This document shows positions 1 to 6,229 of a DNA stretch of 8,122 bases, one piece after another. The translations under genes and the position numbers were made by a program. A model generated the notes under the pieces. It saw nothing but the letters and a program-made list of their open reading frames with translations, was not told the origin of the DNA and did no database searches. Numbering within the stretch: position 1 is the first letter of the stretch; each line of letters starts with the position of its first letter. The stretch lies in the NCBI GenBank assembly GCA_003176035.1, contig PSRL01000069.1, positions 1 through 8,122 on the forward strand. The letters are read 5' to 3'. Source of the stretch: Verrucomicrobiota bacterium (GTDB lineage: Bacteria; Verrucomicrobiota; Verrucomicrobiia; Chthoniobacterales; Xiphinematobacteraceae).

Positions 1-731
1 TGTCGCCAAATTGGTTTAATTTTGTCTGCGCCAAAATCGCTGGTTACATTTTTTGTTATCCCGCTAAACTGCACGTGCTCGGACTGGAAAACCTCCCTCT
101 TTCCGGAGCTTTTCTTCTCATTGCAAACCATATTAGCCACTTTGACCCGCCGATCTTAAGTAGCGTCGTTCCCCGTCCTGTCGAGTGGATAGCCACCAGA
201 GAATTATTTGAAGGCCCCATATCCGGACGCTTCTTGCGTTGGGTAGGGGGCATCCCGCTGGATCGTATTCGGGGCGATGGACACGCGCTGAGAGAAGCTA
301 TTCACCGTCTCCGCAACGGCGCTGTCGTCGGAATCTTTCCGGAAGGCGGAATCCGAAGCGGCGAAAATTCACTCCTGAGCAATGCCTGGGGAAAACCCGG
401 CTTTACCACCCTGGCAACCCTCAGCCGTGCACCGATCATTCCCTGCGCCATCCTGGGGAGCGATCGATTATACGAAACGAAGTACTGGAACCCGGTACAA
501 CAAATCGTCACACGGCAGCGGGCGTCCATTTGGATTGCCTTCGGAAAACCCATGGATTGCCCCACCTCACTTCCAAGGCAACACGCAAGAAGTCTACTAC
601 AAAATCAAATCATCGCCTCCATCCGCTCTCTGGCTGCTTCTCTAAAAGAGCACTTCGGACTGCAAGCCGCGGACTTTCCTCAGACTGCGCAACAAAGGAG
701 AGGTCAAAAATCAGGCCCCAAAAAAAAATGA
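1..731 (+). CDS. plsC: 1-acyl-sn-glycerol-3-phosphate acyltransferase (PlsC family), 5' end cut by window
   Basis: Probable acyltransferase that acylates lysophosphatidic acid to phosphatidic acid in membrane phospholipid synthesis. The frame is open from base 3, giving 242 visible residues. Motifs in order, numbering from the codon at base 3: HX4D box NHISHFD (H43, D48) near residues 42-48; GGIPLDR substrate motif; FPEGGIRSG glycerophosphate-binding motif; then APIIPCAILGS. All four blocks of the LPLAT family are present, so the enzyme looks intact. The first two bases (TG) could be the end of an ATG whose A lies just outside the window, which would start the protein at M-SPNWF; alternatively the gene begins further upstream. 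GTG at 75 is too close to the HX4D box to be a likely start. The tail is basic (GPKKK). The TGA stop overlaps the next gene's ATG. The family is clear; the exact acyl substrate is not. Confidence 0.9.
   Translation, partial: SPNWFNFVCAKIAGYIFCYPAKLHVLGLENLPLSGAFLLIANHISHFDPPILSSVVPRPVEWIATRELFEGPISGRFLRWVGGIPLDRIRGDGHALREAIHRLRNGAVVGIFPEGGIRSGENSLLSNAWGKPGFTTLATLSRAPIIPCAILGSDRLYETKYWNPVQQIVTRQRASIWIAFGKPMDCPTSLPRQHARSLLQNQIIASIRSLAASLKEHFGLQAADFPQTAQQRRGQKSGPKKK
694..704 (+). promoter_or_regulatory. Shine-Dalgarno-like AAAGGAGAGGT upstream of the hydrolase start
   Basis: A purine-rich AAAGGAGAGGT lies inside the plsC 3' end, about 24 bases before the hydrolase ATG at 728. That is longer than normal spacing, and no ATG, GTG or TTG occurs at normal spacing in the hydrolase frame. 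It may hold terminating ribosomes near the ATGA junction rather than act as a conventional site. Confidence 0.3.
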
Positions 732-1702
732 ACTTTTCTCCACGGCTGCCCTCTTTCCTGAAGCATTCGCTTGCATTGGTCTTAGATAATAGCCTCTGCG
801 CCGCCATGAACACCATTCAATGGACCCTCCGAGCAGAAAGCCACTCTTTCGCAGAGTTGGATGCCTACCTCAAAGAATGCGAAATCCTCACCCGCGAGGA
901 CTACTATGCTGCCCCCCCTATGGAGGGACTCAACATTTCCAACAACCAGATCCGTTGGGACACCCCGATCCACGACACTCGACATCCCGAAAACAATCGG
1001 GCATGCGTTGAATGGTACGGATCTCATCCCAAGCGCCCCACTGTGATTCTTCTTCACGCTTTAATGTCCGCTCACGGCGGAGGCTATCGACGCCTCGCAA
1101 GATGGTTTAATGAAAGAGGTTGGAATGCGGCCTTTCCTCACCTCCCCTGTCATTATTCCCGCACTCCCGCCGGGCACTGGAGAGGAGCATCGACATTGAC
1201 ATCAAACCTCATCCGCAACGCCCTTTTGATTCGCCAAAGCGTCATAGAAACCCGGCAATTGATGGCTCTGCTTCGCCTGAAAGGCTGCGACAAATTCGCC
1301 CTCTTAGCCACCAGCTACGGCGGGTGGGTTGGCTCCCTCACTTCGTTCATTGAACCGGACTTCGATTTTATGGCGCTTCTGCAACCCATCGTAAATGTGG
1401 AACATGCCATTGGCCAAAGTCCCGCCGCTCAGGCTATCCGGCGCATCTTCGCAAAGACAGGAATATCACCCGACATTGTCCAAAAACATGCGCACCTCTC
1501 TTCCCCGCTTCATGGCATGCCACTTTGTGATAAAAAGCGCATCGTACTAGCCACTGGAATTTATGACCGGATTTCCCCCGCCGAAGAATTAAAAAAATTA
1601 GCGGACAAGTGGGGCAGCCCACCTCCCTTGGAAACTCCGCAAGGCCACTTCGGTTATGTCGCCCTCCGCATGGTAAAAAATCGCATTGTTTCTTTTTTAT
1701 AG
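728..1702 (+). CDS. alpha/beta hydrolase family protein (ABHD18-like)
   Basis: A 324-residue alpha/beta-hydrolase-fold protein, probably a serine esterase or lipase of unknown substrate. Visible parts: strand and oxyanion-region motif VILLHALM (residues 106-113); nucleophile elbow ATSYGG with Ser196; candidate acid Asp280 in ATGIYDRISP; candidate His307 in PQGHFGY near the C-terminus. Their order and spacing fit a complete Ser-Asp-His triad. The overall pattern resembles the ABHD18 group, but that subfamily call is by memory. The start at 728 is chosen because its ATG overlaps the plsC TGA (ATGA), implying translational coupling and one operon. An internal ATG at 806 is an alternative start and would cost 26 residues before the fold. 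The frame is also open upstream to 239 across plsC, which is taken as a shadow. No signal peptide is evident. Pairing with plsC suggests lipid turnover or remodelling, as inference. Confidence 0.8.
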   Translation: MNFSPRLPSFLKHSLALVLDNSLCAAMNTIQWTLRAESHSFAELDAYLKECEILTREDYYAAPPMEGLNISNNQIRWDTPIHDTRHPENNRACVEWYGSHPKRPTVILLHALMSAHGGGYRRLARWFNERGWNAAFPHLPCHYSRTPAGHWRGASTLTSNLIRNALLIRQSVIETRQLMALLRLKGCDKFALLATSYGGWVGSLTSFIEPDFDFMALLQPIVNVEHAIGQSPAAQAIRRIFAKTGISPDIVQKHAHLSSPLHGMPLCDKKRIVLATGIYDRISPAEELKKLADKWGSPPPLETPQGHFGYVALRMVKNRIVSFL

Positions 1703-1708
1703 AAAAAT

Positions 1709-1739
1709 TTTCAGCATATAGAGTGAAAGAATGCTGAAA
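1709..1739. terminator. Inverted repeat after the hydrolase gene, possible weak terminator
   Basis: TTTCAGCAT (1709-1717) and ATGCTGAAA (1731-1739) are perfect 9-base complements around a 13-base loop, seven bases after the TAG stop. On the + strand no T-run follows, so it is not a classical intrinsic terminator in that direction. Read on the - strand it is followed by AATTTTT, but no minus-strand gene needs ending here. It could be a transcript 3'-end stabiliser. Confidence 0.35.
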
Positions 1740-1750
1740 GCATTACGGAT

Positions 1751-1780
1751 TTGATGCCCTAGAGCTCTCGCCCATATATA
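1751..1780 (+). promoter_or_regulatory. Possible sigma70-like promoter for cinA
   Basis: TTGATG (1751-1756) and TATATA (1775-1780) are separated by 18 bases, each matching four of six consensus positions. A transcript from here would carry most or all of the 1777-1827 hairpin in its leader. In AT-rich intergenic DNA such matches occur by chance, so this is weak. Confidence 0.2.
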
Positions 1781-1827
1781 GCGAAACACCTATAAAATGA
1801 TAACAACTTTGTGGGTCTTTCGCTATA
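1777..1827 (+). repeat. 51-base hairpin element, copy 1 of the TATAGCGAAA repeat
   Basis: TATAGCGAAA (1777-1786) pairs perfectly with TTTCGCTATA (1818-1827). Beyond one C-C mismatch (1787/1817), bases 1788-1796 pair with 1808-1816 using two G-U pairs, giving a near-continuous 20-position stem with an 11-base loop (1797-1807). The G-U pairs would be A-C mismatches in the opposite-strand RNA, so the fold favours + strand RNA. No T-run follows, so it is not a standard terminator. A diverged second copy of its left half lies at 6405. It could be a REP- or MITE-like palindrome or an RNA leader element ahead of cinA. Confidence 0.65.
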
Positions 1828-1868
1828 ACCTCATTGCTTCTTGCTGATAGGATCGGTTTTCTCTCCGC

Positions 1869-3134
1869 GTGAACATTGAAATCATCAATACCGGCAGCGA
1901 ACTCCTCCTTGGAGTGACTACGAATACTCACTTGGTGTATCTCGGAGAACGCTTACTTTCCCTAGGACTTCGGATCGCACGCCAAACCACTGTCCCGGAC
2001 AACGCTACGATGCGATCCGTCCTGGCGGAGGCCTTCCAGCGCTGTGATATTCTCTTGGTTACAGGGGGCTTGGGGCCTACTTCGGACGACTTGACCCGCG
2101 AAATAGTAGCGGATCTCTCCGGCCGCCCCTTACGTTCGGATGCCGAAATCCGTCAACGAATTCAGCAACGTTTGGCCCGTTTAGGTATTCCTTTCCGCGA
2201 AAATATGCTCTGCCAAACTCTGGTCCCCGAGGGAGCTGAAGCTTTGTACAATGACCATGGCACCGCACCCGGGCTTTATATTCCCGCCAGTACAATGCCT
2301 AAAGCGCCACATATTTTTCTATTTCCAGGTCCACCCCACGAATTGAAACCCATGTTTCAAAACCAGGCGTTGCCAATTTTAAAACGGCTGGCAGGACGGG
2401 AAATAGCTGTTGAACAGCGGATTTTTTCCATCATTGGCATGGACGAAACCAGCGTTGAAGAGAAAATCGGCCGGCATTTGCTTCGGGATGGACGCATCGA
2501 AGTCGGATACTGCCCCAGACCCAATGAGGTGGATTTTCGGGTGATTGCGCCGTCGGCCGTTTTGGATGAAGTGACGCCGCAAGTGTACGCAGCTCTGGGT
2601 GAACACATTGCTTCCAGCATCGGCGAAACTCTCGAGCAAGTGGTCGTCGAGCTGCTTCGTAAGAGAAAAGAAACTCTCGCTGTCGCTGAATCCTGCACTG
2701 GCGGACTCTTGGCTCATCGAATTACCAACGTTCCCGGTGCTTCAGAAGTCTTCTTGGAGGGATTCATCACTTACTCAAATCAAGCGAAATCCAAAACCCT
2801 TGGAGTGCCACCCTCCCTCATTGAGTCCCATGGCGCAGTCAGTAAAGAAGTCGCCGAAGCCATGGCGGAACGCGCTCGCTATCTCACTGGCGCCACTCAC
2901 ACGCTAAGCTTAACAGGCTTAGCAGGTCCGGGCGGCCTCTCGTGTTTACAACCTATAGGCACCGTTTTTATCACATTTGCTTCGCAAGGGCTCCCCACTC
3001 AAACTTTTCAGAACCTACTCCTTGCGGAACGCCAAATATTCAAACAACTTGCCACTCAGACTGCTCTCAATATCCTCCGGCGGGCCCTCTTAAACAGGGG
3101 GCTCTCAGAACTGCAGGTAAAAAGTCAAGGTTAA
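1869..3134 (+). CDS. cinA: CinA family protein: MoCF-like N-domain plus C-terminal amidohydrolase domain
   Basis: A 421-residue two-domain CinA protein, close to the family's usual length. The N-terminal MoCF/molybdopterin-binding-like domain begins INTGSELLLG and contains VTGGLGPTSDDLTREIV and FPGPPHELKPMF; in studied relatives this domain has ADP-ribose or NAD-breakdown pyrophosphatase activity. The C-terminal CinA domain carries AESCTGGLLAHR (Ser275, the expected catalytic residue), FITYSNQAK, HGAVSKEVAEAMA and TGLAGPGG followed by PIGTVFI; in relatives it deamidates nicotinamide mononucleotide (PncC activity), so pyridine nucleotide salvage is the likely role. The start is GTG at 1869, matching the family N-terminus; only a weak AGGA (1849-1852) precedes it, too far for a good ribosome site. 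Its 3' end (from about 3022) is copied in decayed form at 5063-5147, so cinA marks one edge of the island duplication. Not itself damaged. Confidence 0.95.
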   Translation: MNIEIINTGSELLLGVTTNTHLVYLGERLLSLGLRIARQTTVPDNATMRSVLAEAFQRCDILLVTGGLGPTSDDLTREIVADLSGRPLRSDAEIRQRIQQRLARLGIPFRENMLCQTLVPEGAEALYNDHGTAPGLYIPASTMPKAPHIFLFPGPPHELKPMFQNQALPILKRLAGREIAVEQRIFSIIGMDETSVEEKIGRHLLRDGRIEVGYCPRPNEVDFRVIAPSAVLDEVTPQVYAALGEHIASSIGETLEQVVVELLRKRKETLAVAESCTGGLLAHRITNVPGASEVFLEGFITYSNQAKSKTLGVPPSLIESHGAVSKEVAEAMAERARYLTGATHTLSLTGLAGPGGLSCLQPIGTVFITFASQGLPTQTFQNLLLAERQIFKQLATQTALNILRRALLNRGLSELQVKSQG

Positions 3135-3416
3135 TTATCACCCAGTTATCCCTTGGGCGCCAGCGTAAGAACAACCGCAGCTCATTCGGTTAGTTATACC
3201 TAAATATCCACTAAATAACTTTTTGTAACCATACACTCAATGAATTATTTCTCTGCGATATGCCAATATTTAATCTAAATAAATCTTCTAATAACAGACT
3301 ATCGGTTTCTCCTTCGCCTCAAAATGGAGCCAACCCATCGACTTCTGGTTCTTCGTTTGCTTCCACATCTTCGCCATCACAGCGCCTCGCGCCACCCACA
3401 CAGGCAACAGGCGGTC
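3022..3416 (+). repeat. Direct repeat copy 1: cinA tail, intergenic region and effector leader
   Basis: This stretch covers the last roughly 37 codons of cinA, the intergenic region and the first roughly 50 codons of gene A. It recurs diverged at about 5063-5474, offset by 2045-2048 bases. Exact shared blocks include CAATATCCTCC (3068-3078), 29 bases at 3159-3187, 27 bases at 3192-3218, and CCACCCACACAGGCAACAGG (3392-3411). It is read as one arm of an old roughly 2-kb tandem duplication. Confidence 0.8.
3159..3218 (+). promoter_or_regulatory. Conserved upstream block of gene A, probable promoter or leader
   Basis: Non-coding bases 3159-3187 and 3192-3218 are identical to 5207-5235 and 5240-5266 upstream of gene B, although the coding sequences downstream have diverged strongly. 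Such retention suggests constraint as a promoter, operator or 5' leader. It includes AGTTATACCTAAATATCC, in which an AT-rich -10-like element could lie, but no clean -35/-10 pair is seen. Confidence 0.4.
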
Positions 3417-4759
3417 TCACCCCTTTATCAAAAGATGCTATTTCAAATAACCAGAAACCGGAATCCTCTCATGTCACTCTATTAACGAAACCCCGTGCTG
3501 TAAATGACGGTACTGATAGTAACGTGTCACGTAACAGCATCACTACCAACCCATCGAATCAAAAACCTGATGAGGCCTTTTTTTCTCGCCTCGAAAGCAT
3601 TCTGAAACTCCCTCCATCCAGCGAGAAATCAGATCGCTTGTGGGATTTCATAGTGGACATGCAAGATACGGACAAAACTTCTCGTGATCCTAAGGATGGA
3701 AAAACGGTTTTATTAAAAATAGCAAGTTGCGATCCTAAAATGACGCATTGGTTGATAAATATGCACGGGGTCGACTGTAATTTCACAGATAATTCCAAAC
3801 AAAATGTTTTACACCATCTTGTAAAAAACCAGAGCTGGAATAATGTGGATGATATCACTGAGTGTATTAAGGCAGCAAAAAAGAAAGGAGTTGATGTAAA
3901 TGCCCCGGATATTACCAATGAGACCGCGGTACACCACGCTATCCATACAGCTATCAAATCAAATGAAAAAAATAGCACAAAGGTGATTACGCTACTAAAA
4001 TCCTTAACTCCGGAAGCAGATTTTACTCGGCCAGGAAAAAATAATCTAACACCTGAAGACGCTCTTTCAAATGCTATAAGCAATGATTTTAATAACTTTG
4101 AATATTATGCGGATCTCTATCAATGGGTACAGGGGCGACGAGCCCCTAAGCAATTATCAAGGGAAGACTTTATACAATCCGTAAAGAATGGGAGAACAGA
4201 TTTTTCGAATTGTAATTTACAGAATGTGGATTTCCGTAACATACCGGGCTTGAGTAAGCTGACACTTAATTTTTTTCGCGCTAATCTGGAAGGCGCTAAT
4301 TTTGAAGGTGTGTATATAGAGAATTCAAATTTTTCCGGAGCCAATCTGAATAAAGCAAATATGGAGAACGCCTGGCTACGAAATAATGATTTTTCAAACG
4401 CGACGATGAAAGATGCTATCGCCTCTTGTGCAAAGTTATGCGACTGCAATCTTAACGGTACACAGATGCAAAACATCAAATTAATTACAGCAAATCTGGA
4501 TGGAGTTTATGGCACATCAGCCAACCTAACCAACGCTGAAGCTCTAGCAAGCACGTGGGGAGGCTCCCAACTGGATGATCTCATAGCACCTGGGATTGAT
4601 TTAACTAAGGCAAAAGTTAGCACATATTATAATTCAGGAAATAATAAAAAACATACAACTGCTTCTTGGAAAAACGCCAATTTAGAGAACATGATTGCGG
4701 ACGAATCTGATTTTGGTTACTCCAGTCTTGAAGGATCTAATGTTAATTTCTCCTGCTGA
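3260..4759 (+). CDS. Gene A: effector-like protein with Ser/Pro-rich leader, ankyrin-like and pentapeptide repeats; cut by in-frame TGA
   Basis: A 499-residue protein of unknown specific function. Residues 1-60 are Ser/Thr/Pro-rich and lack a hydrophobic signal; VSPSP to APPTQATGGL (16-53) is shared with gene B. Residues about 145-290 resemble degenerate ankyrin repeats (QNVLHHLV, GVDVNAPD, ETAVHHAIH, NLTPEDAL). From about 315 come pentapeptide repeats with Leu, Phe or Val in the centre (SNCNLQNVDF, FRANLEGANFEG, NSNFSGANLNKANMEN), expected to form a quadrilateral beta-helix. The protein stops at TGA (4757-4759) while pentapeptides continue in the same frame to 5023, so it is either truncated or read through. 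ATG 3260 is the only start after an in-frame TAA at 3212; no clear Shine-Dalgarno is seen. AT-richer than its neighbours. Ankyrin plus pentapeptide content and an unstructured leader suggest a secreted host-directed effector (inference); no secretion gene is in view. Confidence 0.75.
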   Translation: MPIFNLNKSSNNRLSVSPSPQNGANPSTSGSSFASTSSPSQRLAPPTQATGGLTPLSKDAISNNQKPESSHVTLLTKPRAVNDGTDSNVSRNSITTNPSNQKPDEAFFSRLESILKLPPSSEKSDRLWDFIVDMQDTDKTSRDPKDGKTVLLKIASCDPKMTHWLINMHGVDCNFTDNSKQNVLHHLVKNQSWNNVDDITECIKAAKKKGVDVNAPDITNETAVHHAIHTAIKSNEKNSTKVITLLKSLTPEADFTRPGKNNLTPEDALSNAISNDFNNFEYYADLYQWVQGRRAPKQLSREDFIQSVKNGRTDFSNCNLQNVDFRNIPGLSKLTLNFFRANLEGANFEGVYIENSNFSGANLNKANMENAWLRNNDFSNATMKDAIASCAKLCDCNLNGTQMQNIKLITANLDGVYGTSANLTNAEALASTWGGSQLDDLIAPGIDLTKAKVSTYYNSGNNKKHTTASWKNANLENMIADESDFGYSSLEGSNVNFSC

Positions 4760-5023
4760 AGCAAAGCAAGGCTGCCCCAAAACATGGAAAATGTTAATGC
4801 AAAAAGTGCCGACTTTCGCGGATCAGATGTACGCGGCACTCGATTTACTAGGACTAATTTAACTAATGCGAATCTTTCTAATTTACAGTACCAAGAAGTG
4901 ATGTACCCAACTTATTTTGATAACGCTATTATAAACTACACTAATTTCACCGGTAATAATTCTTTTAAGCAAAAAATCTATAAAGAAGGCTATAGCGAAC
5001 AATTTAAAAGTGCCATTTTCTAG
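4760..5023 (+). pseudogene. 3' continuation of gene A: pentapeptide tail after the in-frame stop
   Basis: Immediately after the TGA, the same frame stays open for 87 codons to TAG at 5021-5023. It holds more pentapeptide repeats (NMENV, SADFRGSDVRGTRF, TNLTNANLSNL), then a non-repeat C-terminus ending FKSAIF. ATG at 4784 could start a 79-residue piece, but it lacks a ribosome site and would be an isolated domain end. The simplest reading is one ancestral 586-residue protein (not counting the TGA) broken by a nonsense mutation; translational readthrough or a sequencing error are alternatives. A CGA-to-TGA change would suffice. Confidence 0.7.
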
Positions 5024-5051
5024 ATAAAAGATCATACAATATTAAAACCAT

Positions 5052-5090
5052 CGTCAAAAAGAGAATTGACGGAACATCGAAAAATTTTTT
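5052..5090 (+). terminator. Possible weak terminator after gene A tail
   Basis: CGTCAA (5052-5057) pairs with TTGACG (5066-5071) around an 8-base loop, and a T-run (5085-5090) follows after 13 bases. The gap between stem and T-run is too long for a good intrinsic terminator, and the stretch overlaps the cinA remnant, so the hairpin may be accidental. Confidence 0.2.
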
Positions 5091-5147
5091 CCGAGAACCT
5101 CGCAAACTGATCGCAATATCCTCCAACGAGGCTTATTAACAATATAA
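5063..5147 (+). pseudogene. cinA 3'-end remnant (frameshifted)
   Basis: Between genes A and B lies a scrap resembling the CinA C-terminus. In the frame starting at 5063 it reads LTEHRKIFSENLAN, alignable with CinA LAERQIFKQLATQ; after a frameshift near 5105 it continues TDRNILQRGLL (from 5106), alignable with CinA TALNILRRALL, and stops at TAA 5145-5147. The first frame meets TGA at 5108. It has no start and cannot make a CinA domain. It marks the junction of the duplicated unit. The call rests on short alignments made by eye but is supported by nucleotide collinearity with 3022-3134. Confidence 0.65.
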
Positions 5148-5206
5148 CGCACACAGCATGTCAGGTAGTAAGTCAAGGCTTTTTATCACCCATTTATCCA
5201 TTGGAT

Positions 5207-5266
5207 GCCAGCGTAAGAACAACCGCAGCTCATTCAGTAAGTTATACCTAAATATCCACTAAATAA
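5207..5266 (+). promoter_or_regulatory. Conserved upstream block of gene B, probable promoter or leader
   Basis: Counterpart of 3159-3218: 29 and 27 identical bases separated by a variable four-base stretch (GGTT in copy 1, AGTA in copy 2). Genes A and B are therefore likely to share control. No standard sigma70 pair is clear. Confidence 0.4.
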
Positions 5267-5278
5267 ATTGTTGTAATC

Positions 5279-6229
5279 ATGCAGTCAGTAAATTATTTCT
5301 CTACAAGTATGTTTTTCTCGAACGTTAAAAATAAATTCAATAGATTTTTACATAATAGGCCACCGGTTTCTCCTTCTCCTCATGAGGGAACCACCTCATC
5401 GACTTCTGGCTCGTGTGCTTCCGCATCTTCGTCAGCACGGCGTACCGCCCCACCCACACAGGCAACAGGAAACCTAAATTCAAATGGCTTCAGCGCAGCA
5501 ACAGTTCCTGATACTTCTTTACTAAAAAATTCTATTAGTGAAGGAAAACAAATCTTATCTCAACAAGGTCCAATGGACGGCCCTGATGTTGATAAATTTT
5601 TCGAAGAACTAAAAGATCTGCGCAAAATCCATTATAGTCCAAATGGTCCTAAAATGATATCTCTCATAGAAGACTATATAACTTCCGGAAGGGTTCATAT
5701 TGATGCTAAACTACCAGGATCCCAAATTGAGACATTACGTTATATAGTAGGACATGGCTATCCTGAAGTCACCGATCATTTAATTAAATTAGGTAGCAAC
5801 CCAAATGCACAAGGAGCCATTAAGTACACCGCGTTACATCTTCTGATAGTTGCCTACTTCCAAGATATGGATAAAGTACTTGAAGAAATAGATATTTTAG
5901 TTAACAATGAAGCCGACCTCAGCCTTCGAGATGATGATAATCTTATGCCGCTCGATTCAGGTTTGTTTCTTGCCATAACAATGCCAGAAGACTATTTATC
6001 TGATAATGCCTTAACATTGAAACTCAATAAATTAATCGGAAAATGTCAGTCGGAACTGTGCGAAAGCACGTTGAAAGAGGCTATCAACAATAGACATTAT
6101 GACAACAAACCGTATACTCCGGAACAACTTGAACGATTAAAAGTTATCTATGATTGCGTAAGAAAAGGCGAGCCTATTCCTGATATTAATAATTTCAGGG
6201 GACGCGCGTTCCAAATATGGGACCTATGA
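5279..6229 (+). CDS. Gene B: effector-like paralogue of gene A with Ser/Pro-rich leader and ankyrin-like repeats
   Basis: A 316-residue protein paralogous to gene A over leader and middle. Residues 30-66 (VSPSP to APPTQATGNL) match the gene A leader. About 101-235 resemble degenerate ankyrin repeats (DKFFEELKDL, TLRYIVGHGYPEVTDHLIKLG, KYTALHLLIVAY, DDDNLMPLD). The C-terminus (about 236-316) is unlike gene A and has no pentapeptides. ATG 5309 (306 residues) is the alternative start and the only one aligned with gene A's start; 5279 is ATA in the first copy, though 12 identical bases encoding NYFS follow in both copies. No Shine-Dalgarno is seen. The stop at 6227 is created where a 76-base tandem duplication shifts the frame, so the last residues may be recent. 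No hydrophobic signal. A role as a secreted ankyrin effector is inferred only. Confidence 0.75.
   Translation: MQSVNYFSTSMFFSNVKNKFNRFLHNRPPVSPSPHEGTTSSTSGSCASASSSARRTAPPTQATGNLNSNGFSAATVPDTSLLKNSISEGKQILSQQGPMDGPDVDKFFEELKDLRKIHYSPNGPKMISLIEDYITSGRVHIDAKLPGSQIETLRYIVGHGYPEVTDHLIKLGSNPNAQGAIKYTALHLLIVAYFQDMDKVLEEIDILVNNEADLSLRDDDNLMPLDSGLFLAITMPEDYLSDNALTLKLNKLIGKCQSELCESTLKEAINNRHYDNKPYTPEQLERLKVIYDCVRKGEPIPDINNFRGRAFQIWDL
6148..6223 (+). repeat. Imperfect tandem duplication, unit 1 (76 bases)
   Basis: Starts CTATGATTGCG and runs through AAGAAAAGGCGAG and a CCT-ATATTAA region to CAAATATGG. It is followed directly by unit 2 at 6224. The period is 76 at the left end, falling to 72 at CAAATATGG because of a four-base indel. 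Unit 1 encodes the last residues of gene B. Confidence 0.75.

Larger units (their letters stand above)
5063..5474 (+). repeat. Direct repeat copy 2: decayed cinA tail, upstream block and gene B leader
   Basis: Diverged second copy of 3022-3416. Anchor blocks: CAATATCCTCC at 5114-5124, CAGGTA at 5162 (versus 3114), 29 identical bases at 5207-5235, 27 identical bases at 5240-5266 and 20 identical bases at 5450-5469. The near-constant offset with small indels supports tandem duplication followed by drift. The left boundary is uncertain; weak similarity might reach to about 5035. Confidence 0.8.

Noticed and set aside
239..727. Open frame extending the hydrolase 163 codons upstream across plsC
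   Set aside because: PlsC motifs in the other frame prove that region codes for the acyltransferase; the extension shows no fold motif and the ATGA junction gives a natural start at 728.
3559..4083. 174-codon minus-strand open frame inside gene A
   Set aside because: It is a shadow of the gene A frame; hydrophobic runs come from antisense of Lys/Asn-rich codons and it has no recognisable family features.
4757..4759. Selenocysteine or recoded UGA in gene A
   Set aside because: Pentapeptide proteins are not selenoproteins and no convincing SECIS-like hairpin directly follows. TGA serves as the normal stop of plsC, aguB and gene B, so a UGA-Trp code is not supported.
4993..5001. Third copy of the TATAGCGAA motif in the gene A tail
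   Set aside because: Only nine bases match, it lies in coding sequence (Gly-Tyr-Ser-Glu) and neither the CTATAAAATGA extension nor the right arm is present.
4200..5010. Short-period DNA repeats suggesting a CRISPR array
   Set aside because: The periodicity is at the protein level (five residues) with no identical repeat units or regular spacers.
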